64,000 nucleotides of DNA from Peptococcaceae bacterium BRH_c8a (GCA_000961575.1 LADP01000018.1:1-64000), one strand, 5' to 3'; counted from the first letter of the stretch, positions 43,215 to 52,518 are shown. Made by a program: numbers and translations. Notes: a model not told the origin generated them from the letters alone.

Positions 43215-43793
43215 ATGATCTCCTTAGCTAAAGGGCAGAAGATAGATTTAACTAAAACTAACCCCGGCCTAACAAAAATTTTCTTAGGTCTTGGTTGGGA
43301 TACTAATAAGTATGATGGTGGCAAGGATTTCGATTTAGATGCAGTGGCTTTCCTGGTAAATACAGAAGGCAAGGCTGCCGGTGATGGCGCCTTCATTTTC
43401 TACAATAATAAACAAGACCCCAGTGGTTCGGTTGTCTTATCCGGGGATAACCTTACCGGTGCAGGCGAGGGTGATGATGAAAGCATTAAAATCAACCTTG
43501 CAACAGTTCCGGCTGAAATTGAGAAGATTGCAATTTGCATCGACATCCACGACGCTGCTACCCGTAGTCAAAACTTTGGTCAGGTTTCCAATGCCTTTGT
43601 GCGGGTGGTAAATGAAGACAATGGTGAAGAAATTATTCGCTATGACCTAGGCGAAGATTACTCCATTGAAACAGGTCTGGTGGTTGCCGAGATATACCGT
43701 CATAGCGGTGAATGGAAATTTAGCGCAGTAGGTAGTGGGTTCCAAGGCGGCTTAGCTGCACTTGCTTCCACCTATGGTTTAAACGCCGGCTAG
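43215..43793 (+). CDS. terD: TerD family protein, copy 3
   Basis: 192 residues. Canonical Ter[55 protein letters not shown] and [15 protein letters not shown]. Both calcium motifs are intact. It is followed by an intrinsic terminator, so the three TerD genes may form one transcript with partial read-through into terC. Confidence 0.95.
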   Translation: MISLAKGQKIDLTKTNPGLTKIFLGLGWDTNKYDGGKDFDLDAVAFLVNTEGKAAGDGAFIFYNNKQDPSGSVVLSGDNLTGAGEGDDESIKINLATVPAEIEKIAICIDIHDAATRSQNFGQVSNAFVRVVNEDNGEEIIRYDLGEDYSIETGLVVAEIYRHSGEWKFSAVGSGFQGGLAALASTYGLNAG

Positions 43794-43816
43794 AAACAAA
43801 AAGAACTATTAGTATA

Positions 43817-43848
43817 TGAAAGGGGTGCCTTTTAGAGCACCCCTTTTC
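43817..43848 (+). terminator. Intrinsic terminator between terD and terC
   Basis: AAAGGGGTGC (43819-43828) pairs perfectly with GCACCCCTTT (43837-43846), followed by a short T tract. It may adjust the ratio of the abundant TerD proteins to the downstream enzymes. Confidence 0.8.
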
Positions 43849-43982
43849 AGAGTTGATTAATATCTTAGACTTGACGGCCTTCCTGTAAATAATTAGGAAA
43901 TATAATGTTAGATAACTTAAAATAACTTAACAATTAGCCCAGACAATCAATCCACATTTAACAAGGAGGCTTTTATTTTATA

Positions 43983-44741
43983 TTGGAAGCTATATCAGTT
44001 TTTTTTGCCGGGCTTTTAGCTAATTATGGGCATTTTTTATCGTGGGATTTGTTCTACGGGGCAATTACAGACCCGGTAAATTTGGGCATTATTTTTTGGT
44101 TAGTTATTCTTGAGGGCTTGCTATCCTGCGATAATGCATTGGTACTGGCTGTGGTGGTAAATAGGCTGCCGGAGCACCAGCGCAAAAAAGCACTACTCTA
44201 TGGTATTTTTGGTGCTTATTTCTTCCGAGTTATAGCCATCGGCTTGGGCACTTATCTGATCCAGATACAATGGATTCAAATTCTAGGTGCCGGGTACCTA
44301 TTGTGGATGGCAGCTAAATACTTTCTTGCCAAAAAACAGGAAGCAGGCGAAGAGGGCGAAGTTAAAGTCAGAAAAGGTGGTTTCTGGGATACGTTCTGGG
44401 GTGTAGTAGTTACGGTTGAATTAATGGATATCTCCTTTAGTGTTGACAGTATCCTGGCTGCCTTTGCCTTAAGCGATCAAGTCTGGGTGCTGGTGCTGGG
44501 TGGTATGTTGGGTATATTGATGATGCGGGGTGTGGCCACAGTTTTCATTAAATGGCTGGATAAGTACCCGACACTGGAATCTGCCGCTTATGTACTTATT
44601 GCCTTGATTGGTACAAAATTAATGGCTCAGGCCTTTGGCATCCATGTGTCACATTATGTTGTTTTTTCCTTGATGGCAACTGTACTGCTCGGTACCATCC
44701 TACTTCATCACTTGCGTGAAGGTGGTAAAAAAGCAGCATGA
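43983..44741 (+). CDS. terC: TerC family integral membrane protein
   Basis: 252 residues from TTG with AAGGAGGC upstream. Seven to eight helices. The conserved acidic metal motifs are present: LLSCDNALVLAVVV in helix 2 and MDISFSVDSILAAFALS in helix 5. TerC proteins form membrane complexes with TerD/TerB and, as shown for related proteins, can move metal ions such as Mn2+. Its stop overlaps the start of the CitE-like gene by 4 bases (ATGA), so the two are translationally coupled. Confidence 0.95.
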   Translation: MEAISVFFAGLLANYGHFLSWDLFYGAITDPVNLGIIFWLVILEGLLSCDNALVLAVVVNRLPEHQRKKALLYGIFGAYFFRVIAIGLGTYLIQIQWIQILGAGYLLWMAAKYFLAKKQEAGEEGEVKVRKGGFWDTFWGVVVTVELMDISFSVDSILAAFALSDQVWVLVLGGMLGILMMRGVATVFIKWLDKYPTLESAAYVLIALIGTKLMAQAFGIHVSHYVVFSLMATVLLGTILLHHLREGGKKAA

Positions 44742-45958
44742 CTTATTTTGATTATCTGAGCAATGAGCTAAAGCAAAAAATATTTTTCTTGCCCCCGACT
44801 CAAGAAATCCTGGACACAAACAAAATAACATTAGCTCATGCCCTGGGTGCTACCCTTTATATGCCCGGGACTTCACACAGGGCCATCAGCAAAATAATGA
44901 ATAACGAAATTCCCGGTCTCATATCTACTGTCATTTGCTTGGAAGATGCGGTGGATGACAGGGAAGTCGATGCTGCAGAAAAAAACCTGGCCCTGCAACT
45001 AAAAGGCCTGCTCTCTTCGTCCCCAAATAATGAAAAGGGGGGCTCGCTCCCCTTTATCTTTATTAGGGTTAGAAATATTAACCAGTTTAAAAGGCTAACC
45101 AATAATTTGGGATCTGCATTAAGCGTTTTAACCGGCTTTGTGTTTCCCAAATTTAATACCAGCAACGGTTATGAGTATCTTGAACAGTTGGTTAAAACAA
45201 ATGAAAAAAATGGTATAAAGCTATACGGTATGCCTATACTAGAGGATCCTGAAATCATTCATGTGGAATCCAGGGTGTCTTCGCTGCTAAAGATTAAAGC
45301 ATTACTGGATGATTACCAAGAAATTGTTCTAAATGTCCGCATGGGGGCCACTGATCTATCCGGGTTATATGGCATTAGACGGAGCCCTGAGTTAACCATC
45401 TACGACATTGCGGTTATTCGGGACTTTATTGCCGATTTGGTTAATATTTTTAGAAGAAATAATGGCGATTATGTGGTCTCCGGCCCTGTCTGGGAATACT
45501 TTTCCTCAGGTGAAAGGGTTTTAAAGCCCCTATTAAGGCAATCACCATTCCATGAGCAGTTTGGACAAGAAGGCCAAAGAGTACGCTACAATTTACTTTG
45601 CAGTTACATGGACGGGCTGATTAGGGAGGTTATGCTAGATAAGGCAAACGGCCTGATTGGCAAGACCGTTATTCACCCGGATCACATACTGCCGGTTCAA
45701 GCGCTTTATGTTGTAACCCACGAAGAATACTGCGATGCCCGGGACATTCTCGCTAACGGTGGAAACGGCGGGGTTACAAAGAGCGTTTATAACAACAAGA
45801 TGAATGAGTCCAAGCCCCATACTTTCTGGGCCCAAAGGATTATGGAACTATCAAAAATATACGGGGTACTTAATGAGAAGTATGATTACACAAGCATTAT
45901 TTACGAAGGAGAAAAATTGCACTGTATTGAATGGTCTAACGGTGGACATCAAAGTTGA
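44738..45958 (+). CDS. CitE-like C-C lyase of the Ter metabolite module
   Basis: 406 residues. HpcH/HpaI aldolase/CitE-type TIM barrel: ALGATLYMPGTSHRAISKI, CLEDAVDD with acidic metal ligands, RVRN, ILEDPEIIHVESRV and KTVIHPDHI. Found in Ter operons together with phosphoribosyltransferases and HAD enzymes, where comparative genomics predicts synthesis of a nucleoside-like compound. The lyase would supply or process a carbon unit; the real substrate is unknown. It overlaps terC at the start and the next gene at the end. Confidence 0.88.
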   Translation: MTYFDYLSNELKQKIFFLPPTQEILDTNKITLAHALGATLYMPGTSHRAISKIMNNEIPGLISTVICLEDAVDDREVDAAEKNLALQLKGLLSSSPNNEKGGSLPFIFIRVRNINQFKRLTNNLGSALSVLTGFVFPKFNTSNGYEYLEQLVKTNEKNGIKLYGMPILEDPEIIHVESRVSSLLKIKALLDDYQEIVLNVRMGATDLSGLYGIRRSPELTIYDIAVIRDFIADLVNIFRRNNGDYVVSGPVWEYFSSGERVLKPLLRQSPFHEQFGQEGQRVRYNLLCSYMDGLIREVMLDKANGLIGKTVIHPDHILPVQALYVVTHEEYCDARDILANGGNGGVTKSVYNNKMNESKPHTFWAQRIMELSKIYGVLNEKYDYTSIIYEGEKLHCIEWSNGGHQS

Positions 45959-47240
45959 AGAGAATTACTACTCTTTGCCCCCCGAATGCCTCTTCTCTAT
46001 GGCCGCCAGAAATAACCCGAAAAGAAGCTACCTATTTGTAAGCAAACTAATTGGCAAACATATACCGGTGCGCCCCCGGGTTCCGTTTATAACAGGGTTT
46101 CTTTTAGCCTCAAGACTGGCACAAGCCCTGAACATAACCACCGACAGTGGTGTCGGTAATGATCAGGTTGAACAAGCCGCCAAAGCCCTGGCCGATGATT
46201 TAAAATTTGACATGGAATCGGTTATTGAAAAACCAATTTATCATTTCCCCGGGCAAGCGCTATTTATTGGGTTTGCTGAAACTGCCACAGCACTCGGCCA
46301 TTCAGTATTTACCAGCTTTACAGGAAATATTCATTACCTGCATACAACGAGGGAGAACCTTGAGGGTTCATTTGATACCTTGTACTTCACCGAGGATCAC
46401 TGTCATGCACCGGATCAAAGGTGCCTAATCAGTAATGTTGAGCTCTTAAAGGGCAATGACCTGCTGGTTTTGATTGACGATGAAATTACCACGGGTAATA
46501 CCTGCTTGAACATAATTAAAACCATACAAAACAAGTTTCCCCAAAAGAAATATGCCATTCTAACCATCCTGGACTGGCGTTCTAAAGCAGCTCAAGAAAA
46601 ATATAGCCGGATGGAACGGGAGTTAGGTCTGCAAATTGAAGTCATTTCTCTTATTAAAGGAAGTTTTTACGCACAAGGTGATTCTCCTACCATCGATACT
46701 CCATTAACCGCCCCGGGCGGTTTTATTCCAAAAGTTAATGTAATGCATCAACCCATGGATTTTATTTATCACCCAACATCCCCCGGTGGTAGCAAGGACA
46801 CCTACCTTGGATATACCGGACGATTCGGGATCACTGTAGACAATAATAGGGATTTATATAGAGAAGCAAAAAGAATCGGCCATAAACTTGCCCAAACCAG
46901 AAGCGGTGCAAGGACACTATGCCTTGGAACCGGTGAATTTATGTATATCCCTTTTTTAATCGCCCAGTTTATGGGTGATGGTGTATGGGTGCAGTCAACA
47001 ACACGCAGCCCGGTGCACCCATGTTTAAAGGATGACTATGCTGTTAAATATGCCATACCCTTAGAAGACCCTTTCCGACCAGATATCAAAAACTTTGTTT
47101 ACAATATTCCTCCCTACTATTACGATGAGGTTTTCATATTTTGGGAAAGAAGTGTGCAACCAGAACAGGTAGCCCCACTGGTGCTAGCACTTAAGCGTTT
47201 AGGGATTACTTGTATAACATTTGTTATCTTTTGTCGCTGA
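45927..47240 (+). CDS. Ter-associated phosphoribosyltransferase with TRSP domain
   Basis: About 437 residues from TTG 45927, 14 bases after AAGGAGA; the frame is open further upstream inside the previous gene. The N-terminal PRTase domain contains the PRPP loop LLVLIDDEITTGNTCLNII, preceded by HSVFTSFTGN. The C-terminal TRSP part has GRFGITVDNNRDLYREA and LCLGTGEFMYIPFLIA. This pairing is diagnostic for Ter stress operons, where it is predicted to build a ribosylated base or cofactor-like molecule. It overlaps the preceding and following genes, showing tight coupling. Confidence 0.85.
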   Translation: MNGLTVDIKVEENYYSLPPECLFSMAARNNPKRSYLFVSKLIGKHIPVRPRVPFITGFLLASRLAQALNITTDSGVGNDQVEQAAKALADDLKFDMESVIEKPIYHFPGQALFIGFAETATALGHSVFTSFTGNIHYLHTTRENLEGSFDTLYFTEDHCHAPDQRCLISNVELLKGNDLLVLIDDEITTGNTCLNIIKTIQNKFPQKKYAILTILDWRSKAAQEKYSRMERELGLQIEVISLIKGSFYAQGDSPTIDTPLTAPGGFIPKVNVMHQPMDFIYHPTSPGGSKDTYLGYTGRFGITVDNNRDLYREAKRIGHKLAQTRSGARTLCLGTGEFMYIPFLIAQFMGDGVWVQSTTRSPVHPCLKDDYAVKYAIPLEDPFRPDIKNFVYNIPPYYYDEVFIFWERSVQPEQVAPLVLALKRLGITCITFVIFCR

Positions 47241-47253
47241 TTACTACCTGGAG

Positions 47254-48480
47254 GTGTTCACCATCAAATCTTTGGCAAAAGACGCAATTTATGGGGCCCT
47301 TAAGGAATGCCCTTGGATTCCCGACCCCGCTCCTTTAGGTAGTTATAGCGATGACGATGCTATATTCTTATTAAAGGATATTGGGCCATCCATTAAGGAG
47401 CAGGGCAACGAGGAAAGGGAAAGGGCGATCCAAAAAGGCAAGCATTATTCTGAAATGTTACCCATTGAATATAAACCTGTTCCACAATACATTGAGTTAT
47501 TTCACCAGTCTTTAAAGGAAGCCAGCCTAAGGCTGGCTTTAGCCACTGCTATAGTATCCGAAACCATTCTTAAGAAACACACTTCTGAAAGTGGAATGGG
47601 GACACACCTCCGAGGAGGAATGTCCCCAATTAATGTGGTGCTGGTGTCCCTGGCCAGAGCCGGTACACCTGCAGGGGTGCTTATCAAAAAGTATATCCGG
47701 CTTTTCTATGGCATTGATGTGCCCCATTATAGTATTTCCATTATTCGGGATAAAGGAATTGATCAAAATGCCCTTATTTACATCCTTCAAAGACACCCGG
47801 GATGCGAAATTCAGTTTATTGATGGATGGACTGGCAAAGGGGCCATTACCAATGAATTATTTAATGCCCTGTTAGACTTTGAACAGAAGTTTGGCATTGT
47901 AAAAGGCACAATTGGCAGAGATATGGCTGTGCTGGCCGACCCCGGTTATTGCGCCGGTATTTTTGGCACCAGGGAAGATTTTTTAATCCCCAGCGCTTGC
48001 TTAAATGCAACTGTATCCGGGTTAATGTCCAGAACGGTATACCGAAATGACCTCATTGGCCCACTGGAATTCCATGGGGCCAAGTATTACAGGGAACTCG
48101 CCAGTGAAGATCTATCTAATTACTTTGTTAATACTATTGCCCGGCACTTTACCAGCGCCCACAAAAATGCCCGGCATCTTTTACAGAACAACCCGGAAAT
48201 AGGGATTGATAACGCCCCCGAGTGGCTCGGTAAAAAAGAAACGAGGAAAATTCAGCTTGAGTTTGGGATTAAAAGTATTAACATGGTTAAACCGGGGGTA
48301 GGGGAAACGACAAGGGTTTTATTACGTCGGGTGCCCTGGAAAATACTAGTAAGAAATATTGAACACCCTGACATTAAGCATATTTTGATGCTGGCTAAGG
48401 ATAGGGGGGTGCCAGTTAAAGAGTACCCCGGGATGAATTATTCCTGTTGTGGTCTGATTAAGTCAATGGAGGACAACTAG
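47254..48480 (+). CDS. StiP-type phosphoribosyltransferase/PELOTA-like protein
   Basis: About 408 residues. PRTase-like region (about 130-260, NVVLVSLARAGTPAGVLIKK; FIDGWTGKGAI), then ADPGYCAGIFGTREDFLIPSA and a C-terminal PELOTA-like RNA-binding segment (VPWKILVRNIEHPDIKHILML in part). This is the second nucleotide-type enzyme of Ter operons, sometimes annotated cysteine protease StiP. The start is unclear: the GGAGGTG site at 47250-47256 includes this GTG and is ideally spaced for ATC at 47263; TTG 47272 is the next standard choice. A 32-bp palindromic repeat lies in frame at 47597-47628. Confidence 0.85.
   Translation: MFTIKSLAKDAIYGALKECPWIPDPAPLGSYSDDDAIFLLKDIGPSIKEQGNEERERAIQKGKHYSEMLPIEYKPVPQYIELFHQSLKEASLRLALATAIVSETILKKHTSESGMGTHLRGGMSPINVVLVSLARAGTPAGVLIKKYIRLFYGIDVPHYSISIIRDKGIDQNALIYILQRHPGCEIQFIDGWTGKGAITNELFNALLDFEQKFGIVKGTIGRDMAVLADPGYCAGIFGTREDFLIPSACLNATVSGLMSRTVYRNDLIGPLEFHGAKYYRELASEDLSNYFVNTIARHFTSAHKNARHLLQNNPEIGIDNAPEWLGKKETRKIQLEFGIKSINMVKPGVGETTRVLLRRVPWKILVRNIEHPDIKHILMLAKDRGVPVKEYPGMNYSCCGLIKSMEDN
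47597..47628 (+). repeat. Palindromic repeat inserted in frame in a gene
   Basis: TGGGGACA at 47597-47604 and TGTCCCCA at 47621-47628 are arms of a palindrome with inner CCTC/GAGG. The arms extend to GGGGACACACCT and AGGAATGTCCCCA, the reverse complements of the arms at 59340-59504. It encodes GMGTHLRGGMSP just before the PRTase core strand. Confidence 0.75.
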
Positions 48481-49305
48481 ATGATCTTTGCCAGCGACCT
48501 TGACCGTACCTTAATTTATTCGGATAAGTTTCTTAAAAGTTTCTCAGGCCGGGTCAAGGCGGCCGAAACCGGCCAGTATTACTCCTACATGACTGAGGCT
48601 GCGGCGCAGTTGCTAAAATATATTGCCGGCAAAATACTATTTGTCCCATGCACCACTAGGACTATTGAACAGTACCTGCGCGTTGATTTTCTTCAAACCG
48701 CATTAAAGCCTGAATATGCCATTACTAGTAACGGTGCCAATTTGATTAGGGGTGGCGTTGTGGACACAGGTTATAGGGATATGGTAAGCCGGTTGCTTAA
48801 CCACCACTGTGCGGCAGGACATGATGTTTTAAAGGAGTTTGACCGGCTGGCTAGTGACGAATGGGCGCAGCCAATGCGTGAAGCAGACGGGGTGTTTTAT
48901 TATTGCATTATAGAAAAAGCAAAAATACCGCTAAAAGAACTGGCTTCTTTTTGTAATTGGGCCAGGGGGCAAAACTGGGTGGTATCACTACAAGGGAGAA
49001 AGCTTTACTTGGTTCCCCAGATGATAAATAAACGGGCTGCTTTAACCAGGGTAATTCAAATGACAGGTGATTACAGAGTGATTGCCGCAGGGGATTCTTT
49101 GTTGGACTTACCTCTTCTGCAAGGGGTAAATTACGCTTTTATACCCGCCCATGGTGAATTGTACGAGCAGTTGGAATGTTTACCAGACAATTGGTTACTT
49201 ACCAAGTCTTCCGGACTGTTGGCCGGCGAGGAAATCTTACAGGCCGTGGTTAAATTAGTCAAAAGTCAAGTCTTATGTCATTCTGAGCGCAGCGAAGAAT
49301 CTTAA
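48481..49305 (+). CDS. HAD-superfamily hydrolase of the Ter operon
   Basis: 274 residues starting directly after the previous stop. HAD motif I is DLDRTLIYS; motif II is in FVPCTTRT; motif III Lys is in the INKRAAL region; motif IV is AAGDSLLDLPLL. It is a Cof/sucrose-phosphatase-like C2 cap type. The expected role is dephosphorylation of the metabolite made by the lyase and PRTases (inference from operon). The last residues (CHSERSEES and the stop) are encoded by the palindromic repeat at 49277-49336, so the natural C-terminus was replaced or extended. Confidence 0.88.
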   Translation: MIFASDLDRTLIYSDKFLKSFSGRVKAAETGQYYSYMTEAAAQLLKYIAGKILFVPCTTRTIEQYLRVDFLQTALKPEYAITSNGANLIRGGVVDTGYRDMVSRLLNHHCAAGHDVLKEFDRLASDEWAQPMREADGVFYYCIIEKAKIPLKELASFCNWARGQNWVVSLQGRKLYLVPQMINKRAALTRVIQMTGDYRVIAAGDSLLDLPLLQGVNYAFIPAHGELYEQLECLPDNWLLTKSSGLLAGEEILQAVVKLVKSQVLCHSERSEES

Positions 49306-49336
49306 AGATTAGATCCTTCGCTACGCTCAGGATGAC
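49277..49336. repeat. Palindromic interspersed repeat, copy 3
   Basis: GTCATTCTGAGCGCAGCGAA with GAATCT forms a 26-base arm with AGATCC and TTCGCTACGCTCAGGATGAC, ending at 49336. It is nearly a perfect palindrome and the best-preserved copy in the window. It overlaps the 3' end of the HAD gene. Confidence 0.88.
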
Positions 49337-49401
49337 AACGACGTGTTTCCCAAAATCTATCTTGAGGACAGTAACAAATAAACAATTATGGGGATGAAAA
49401 T

Positions 49402-50088
49402 ATGAATTACAAGATACTTTATCAGGGTGCCTTTCCACTGGTACAGGCATATCTTCAACAGGGTGAAACAATCAAGGCTGAATATGATGCCATGGTGGGT
49501 ATGGCCAATACCATTGATGTAGAAGGTAAAATGGATGGCGGCCTGCTGGGCGGCATTAGCCGTATGATTGCCGGGGAAAGCTTTTTCTTTCAAACCCTAA
49601 CTGCACGCAGGGGGCCCGGGGAGGTTCTACTGGCCCCTTCCACTCCCGGGGATATTATTGACGTCGAGCTTGATGGTTCATACAGTATGCTTGTTCAAAA
49701 GGATGGTTTTTTGGCCGGCTCGGCAGAACTTGTTGTGTCTACCAAAATGCAAAACCTGGCCCAGGGGGTATTTTCCGGAGAAGGTTTCTTTATAGTTAAA
49801 ATAAGTGGTAAGGGGATTGTATTTATCAATACATATGGTGGTATTCACATGATTAACCTTGAACCCGGACAGGAGTACGTTATAGACAACAGCCACTTGG
49901 TTGCCTGGCCTGATTATATGCAATATACCATAGAGAAGGCATCCAAGGGGTGGATTTCATCCTTTACTTCTGGTGAGGTTGCGGTCTGTCGGTTCATAGG
50001 GCCGGGCCCCATCATTATTCAAACAAGAAATCCCAGGGGATTTGGTAATTGGATTCGCAATTTCATTCCCCAAGGTAAACGATCCTGA
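49402..50088 (+). CDS. AIM24/TIGR00266 family protein
   Basis: 228 residues with a GGGGATG site. Beta-rich tubby-like fold: YQGAFPLVQAYLQQGETIKA, GGLLGGISRMIAGESFFF and LEPGQEYVIDNSHLVAW are typical of the AIM24 family. Members often lie beside TerD genes and are thought to bind or organise at membranes; function not established. It contains GGLLGGISR, similar to the Gly-Leu motif of the TerD copies here. Confidence 0.9.
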   Translation: MNYKILYQGAFPLVQAYLQQGETIKAEYDAMVGMANTIDVEGKMDGGLLGGISRMIAGESFFFQTLTARRGPGEVLLAPSTPGDIIDVELDGSYSMLVQKDGFLAGSAELVVSTKMQNLAQGVFSGEGFFIVKISGKGIVFINTYGGIHMINLEPGQEYVIDNSHLVAWPDYMQYTIEKASKGWISSFTSGEVAVCRFIGPGPIIIQTRNPRGFGNWIRNFIPQGKRS

Positions 50089-50130
50089 ACAACCACCTGC
50101 GAAAAACTAAATAGAAAAGGGGGATTGGTG

Positions 50131-51405
50131 TTGTCGGTAACTGTAATGAGGGGACAAAAGACTGATCTTACCAAAAAGTATCCCGGTCTGACCGAAATTA
50201 TTATTGCCATGGGATGGGATACCGGTATAAGCGGCATTGAAATAGATGCTGCGGCCTTCATGCTGCAAGCTAATGGTAAATGTCGGGGTGACGAAGATTT
50301 TATTTTTTACGGCAATCCAGCCAGCCAAAATAATGCTGTAACTATTCAAACCCCTAATGCACCAGATAAGGCGCACCTGAAAATTAACCTAAATGCAATT
50401 CCCGCTGATGTGATGAAGGTTGCTTTTACCCTAACTATTTATGAAGGCCCACAAAGAGGACACACCTTTGGACAGGTGCCAAATGCATACTTAAGGATAG
50501 TTAATAACAGTAACGAAGAGCTAATTAAATTTGCTATGGGCAAAGATTTTAATGTGGAGACCGCCATTGTTGTCGCTGAACTCTACCGCCATAATGGTGA
50601 ATGGAAGTTTAGCCCTGTAGCTATGGGTTACCAGGGAGGACTGGCCGCTTTGTGCGGGGGATTTGATATTGCTGTAGATAACCAAACAGCTGCTCAACAA
50701 GCTAGCAAACCAAAAACAGAAACGCCGACCGTGTTTGTGCCAAAACCACAGGTTCAAGAACAACCTAAACAAAAGATAAATTTAAGTAAAATCGAATTAA
50801 AGAAAAAGGGACAAAAAATCAGTCTTGAGAAAAAGTCCAATAACAAACTGGGTGAAATCCTAATTAATCTTAACTGGAATCAGCAACAAAACAACAAACA
50901 ATCAACTGGTTTACTGGGCTCTATCTTTGGCGGTAAAAGTGGCGGGGTTGATCTGGATCTGGGCTGTTTTTTTGATATGAAAAACGGGGATAAAGGGGTT
51001 ATCCAGGCGCTGGGCAAATCCTTTGGTTCATATCAAACCTTTCCGTATATAACCCTCGATGGTGACGACCGGACGGGTGCAGTGTCTGGCGGAGAAAATA
51101 TCAGGATTAATGGTGACCGCATACCCGAGTTTAAGCGTATCCTTGTCTTTGCCTATATTTACGAGGGCGTGGCAAATTGGGCCCAGGCAGATGGAGTGAT
51201 TACCATCAAGCAACCCGGGGGGCCTGATATTGAGGTGCGGTTGGACGAGCATGACAACCGCAAAATTATGTGTGCCATCGCCTTAATTGAAAATGTCAAT
51301 AACGAAACTTTTAGCGTTGAACGTTTAGTTAAGTATTTCACGGGACATCGCGATGTGGACCAAGCTTACGGCTGGGGTATGCGTTGGAAGACCGGCCGTA
51401 AATAA
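50131..51405 (+). CDS. Two-domain TerD/TerA-like protein
   Basis: About 424 residues from TTG 50131, with AAAGGGGG 6 bases upstream (other starts at 50125 and 50128 are too close). Domain 1 (about 1-185) is TerD-like, but its calcium motifs are weaker: GMGWDTGISGIEIDAAAF and a shortened second loop without GEGDDE. A Gln/Lys-rich linker (186-225) follows. Domain 2 (about 228-424) is a TerA-type TerD variant with SLEKKSNNKLGEILINL, TGLLGSIFGGKSGGVDLDLG and DGDDRTGAVSGGENI. Last gene of the Ter operon. It may act as an adaptor in the membrane complex. Confidence 0.9.
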   Translation: MSVTVMRGQKTDLTKKYPGLTEIIIAMGWDTGISGIEIDAAAFMLQANGKCRGDEDFIFYGNPASQNNAVTIQTPNAPDKAHLKINLNAIPADVMKVAFTLTIYEGPQRGHTFGQVPNAYLRIVNNSNEELIKFAMGKDFNVETAIVVAELYRHNGEWKFSPVAMGYQGGLAALCGGFDIAVDNQTAAQQASKPKTETPTVFVPKPQVQEQPKQKINLSKIELKKKGQKISLEKKSNNKLGEILINLNWNQQQNNKQSTGLLGSIFGGKSGGVDLDLGCFFDMKNGDKGVIQALGKSFGSYQTFPYITLDGDDRTGAVSGGENIRINGDRIPEFKRILVFAYIYEGVANWAQADGVITIKQPGGPDIEVRLDEHDNRKIMCAIALIENVNNETFSVERLVKYFTGHRDVDQAYGWGMRWKTGRK

Positions 51406-51805
51406 AGTTTTTCCCATAGCAATAAAGCCACATTAACAATGGGGTTGGAGTGGACTTACCTTTATTGTTTAAATAACTTCTCGTAATATGTCCTGCGGTT
51501 TATTGTTATTTTAAAAATTCTAATCCGTTGAGTAATCGCGATAGTGAATATGAGTGCCGTGATCAGTGTTGTCGAAATTAATTCACCCAAGCTTAATCAC
51601 CTGCCTAACACCTTAATGCTTTAATATATGCATTTCATAGATATTGGTGAAAGTAAGGGGTCAGGCTTGAATTTTTGTTATATTTTAGGCTCAACGTGAT
51701 CGAGGTGTAAATTCACCCTGCCACGGTGAGCCTATTTTAAAGCGGTTAAAAGTTCTAGATCAGTTAAATTACAATTAAAGTGGTGCACCACATGGAGTGA
51801 AACTT
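51406..51805. other. Gap with structured element
   Basis: AGGGGTCAGGCTTGAATTTT at about 51656 resembles a common REP sequence. AGGCTCAACGTG (51691-51702) pairs with CACGGTGAGCCT (51722-51733) with one mismatch, and an inner AGGTG/TCACC pair adds to the stem. No gene is seen. Confidence 0.45.
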
Positions 51806-52516
51806 ATGAACGTTCAAATGATAAAAGACGAACTTCTCCAATATTCAGATGCAGGGAAAGCAGCATTCCTGCCAAAATTCTTTAAAACCAACCCTGGCGG
51901 CTATGCTGAAGGAGATATTTTCATTGGGGTTACTGTGCCCAGCCAGCGGAAAGTGGCTAAAAAGTTTTATCAGCAGGTATCATTGGATGATGTGGAAAAA
52001 CTGCTGCATGAACCAATTCATGAGTACCGGTTAACTGCCTTATTCTTGCTGACATACAAGTACGAGAAACTAAAAACCGAACCAGATAAAAAAGCCGTTG
52101 TGGATTTTTACCTGGCCAACGCAGCGCATATCAACAACTGGGACCTGGTTGATTGCTCGGCGGATAAGATTCTCGGCGCTTACCTGCTGGAAAGAGAAAA
52201 AGACATCTTGTACGAGTTATCCGAGTCAAATAACCTTTGGAAACAGAGAATTGCGGTAATTGCCACCTTTCATTTCATTAAGCATAACCGGTACGATGAT
52301 ACCTTAAAAATAGCTGTGATGCTGTTGCCCCACGAACATGACCTCATTCATAAAGCAGTGGGCTGGATGTTAAGGGAAATCGGCAAAAGGGACTTTGAGG
52401 TGGAGTTTAATTTCATCAAAAAACACTACAGGCAAATGCCCCGCACCATGCTACGCTATGCCATAGAGAGATTTGAAGAGGAACTGCGGCAGCAATTCTT
52501 GAAAGGTTTAGTATAA
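51806..52516 (+). CDS. AlkD-like DNA alkylation repair protein
   Basis: 236 residues from ATG 51806 with GGAGTGA 6 bases upstream. HEAT-repeat alpha solenoid: AEGDIFIGVTVPSQRKVAKK, EYRLTALFLLTYKY, INNWDLVDCSADKILGAYL and LIHKAVGWMLREIGKRD are signatures of the AlkD glycosylase family. Members excise bulky N3 and N7 alkylated purines. Key residues of the W-x-L-V-D motif and the Lys/Arg lining are present. It is monocistronic, with a terminator shared with the convergent minus-strand genes. Confidence 0.93.
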   Translation: MNVQMIKDELLQYSDAGKAAFLPKFFKTNPGGYAEGDIFIGVTVPSQRKVAKKFYQQVSLDDVEKLLHEPIHEYRLTALFLLTYKYEKLKTEPDKKAVVDFYLANAAHINNWDLVDCSADKILGAYLLEREKDILYELSESNNLWKQRIAVIATFHFIKHNRYDDTLKIAVMLLPHEHDLIHKAVGWMLREIGKRDFEVEFNFIKKHYRQMPRTMLRYAIERFEEELRQQFLKGLV

Positions 52517-52518
52517 TC

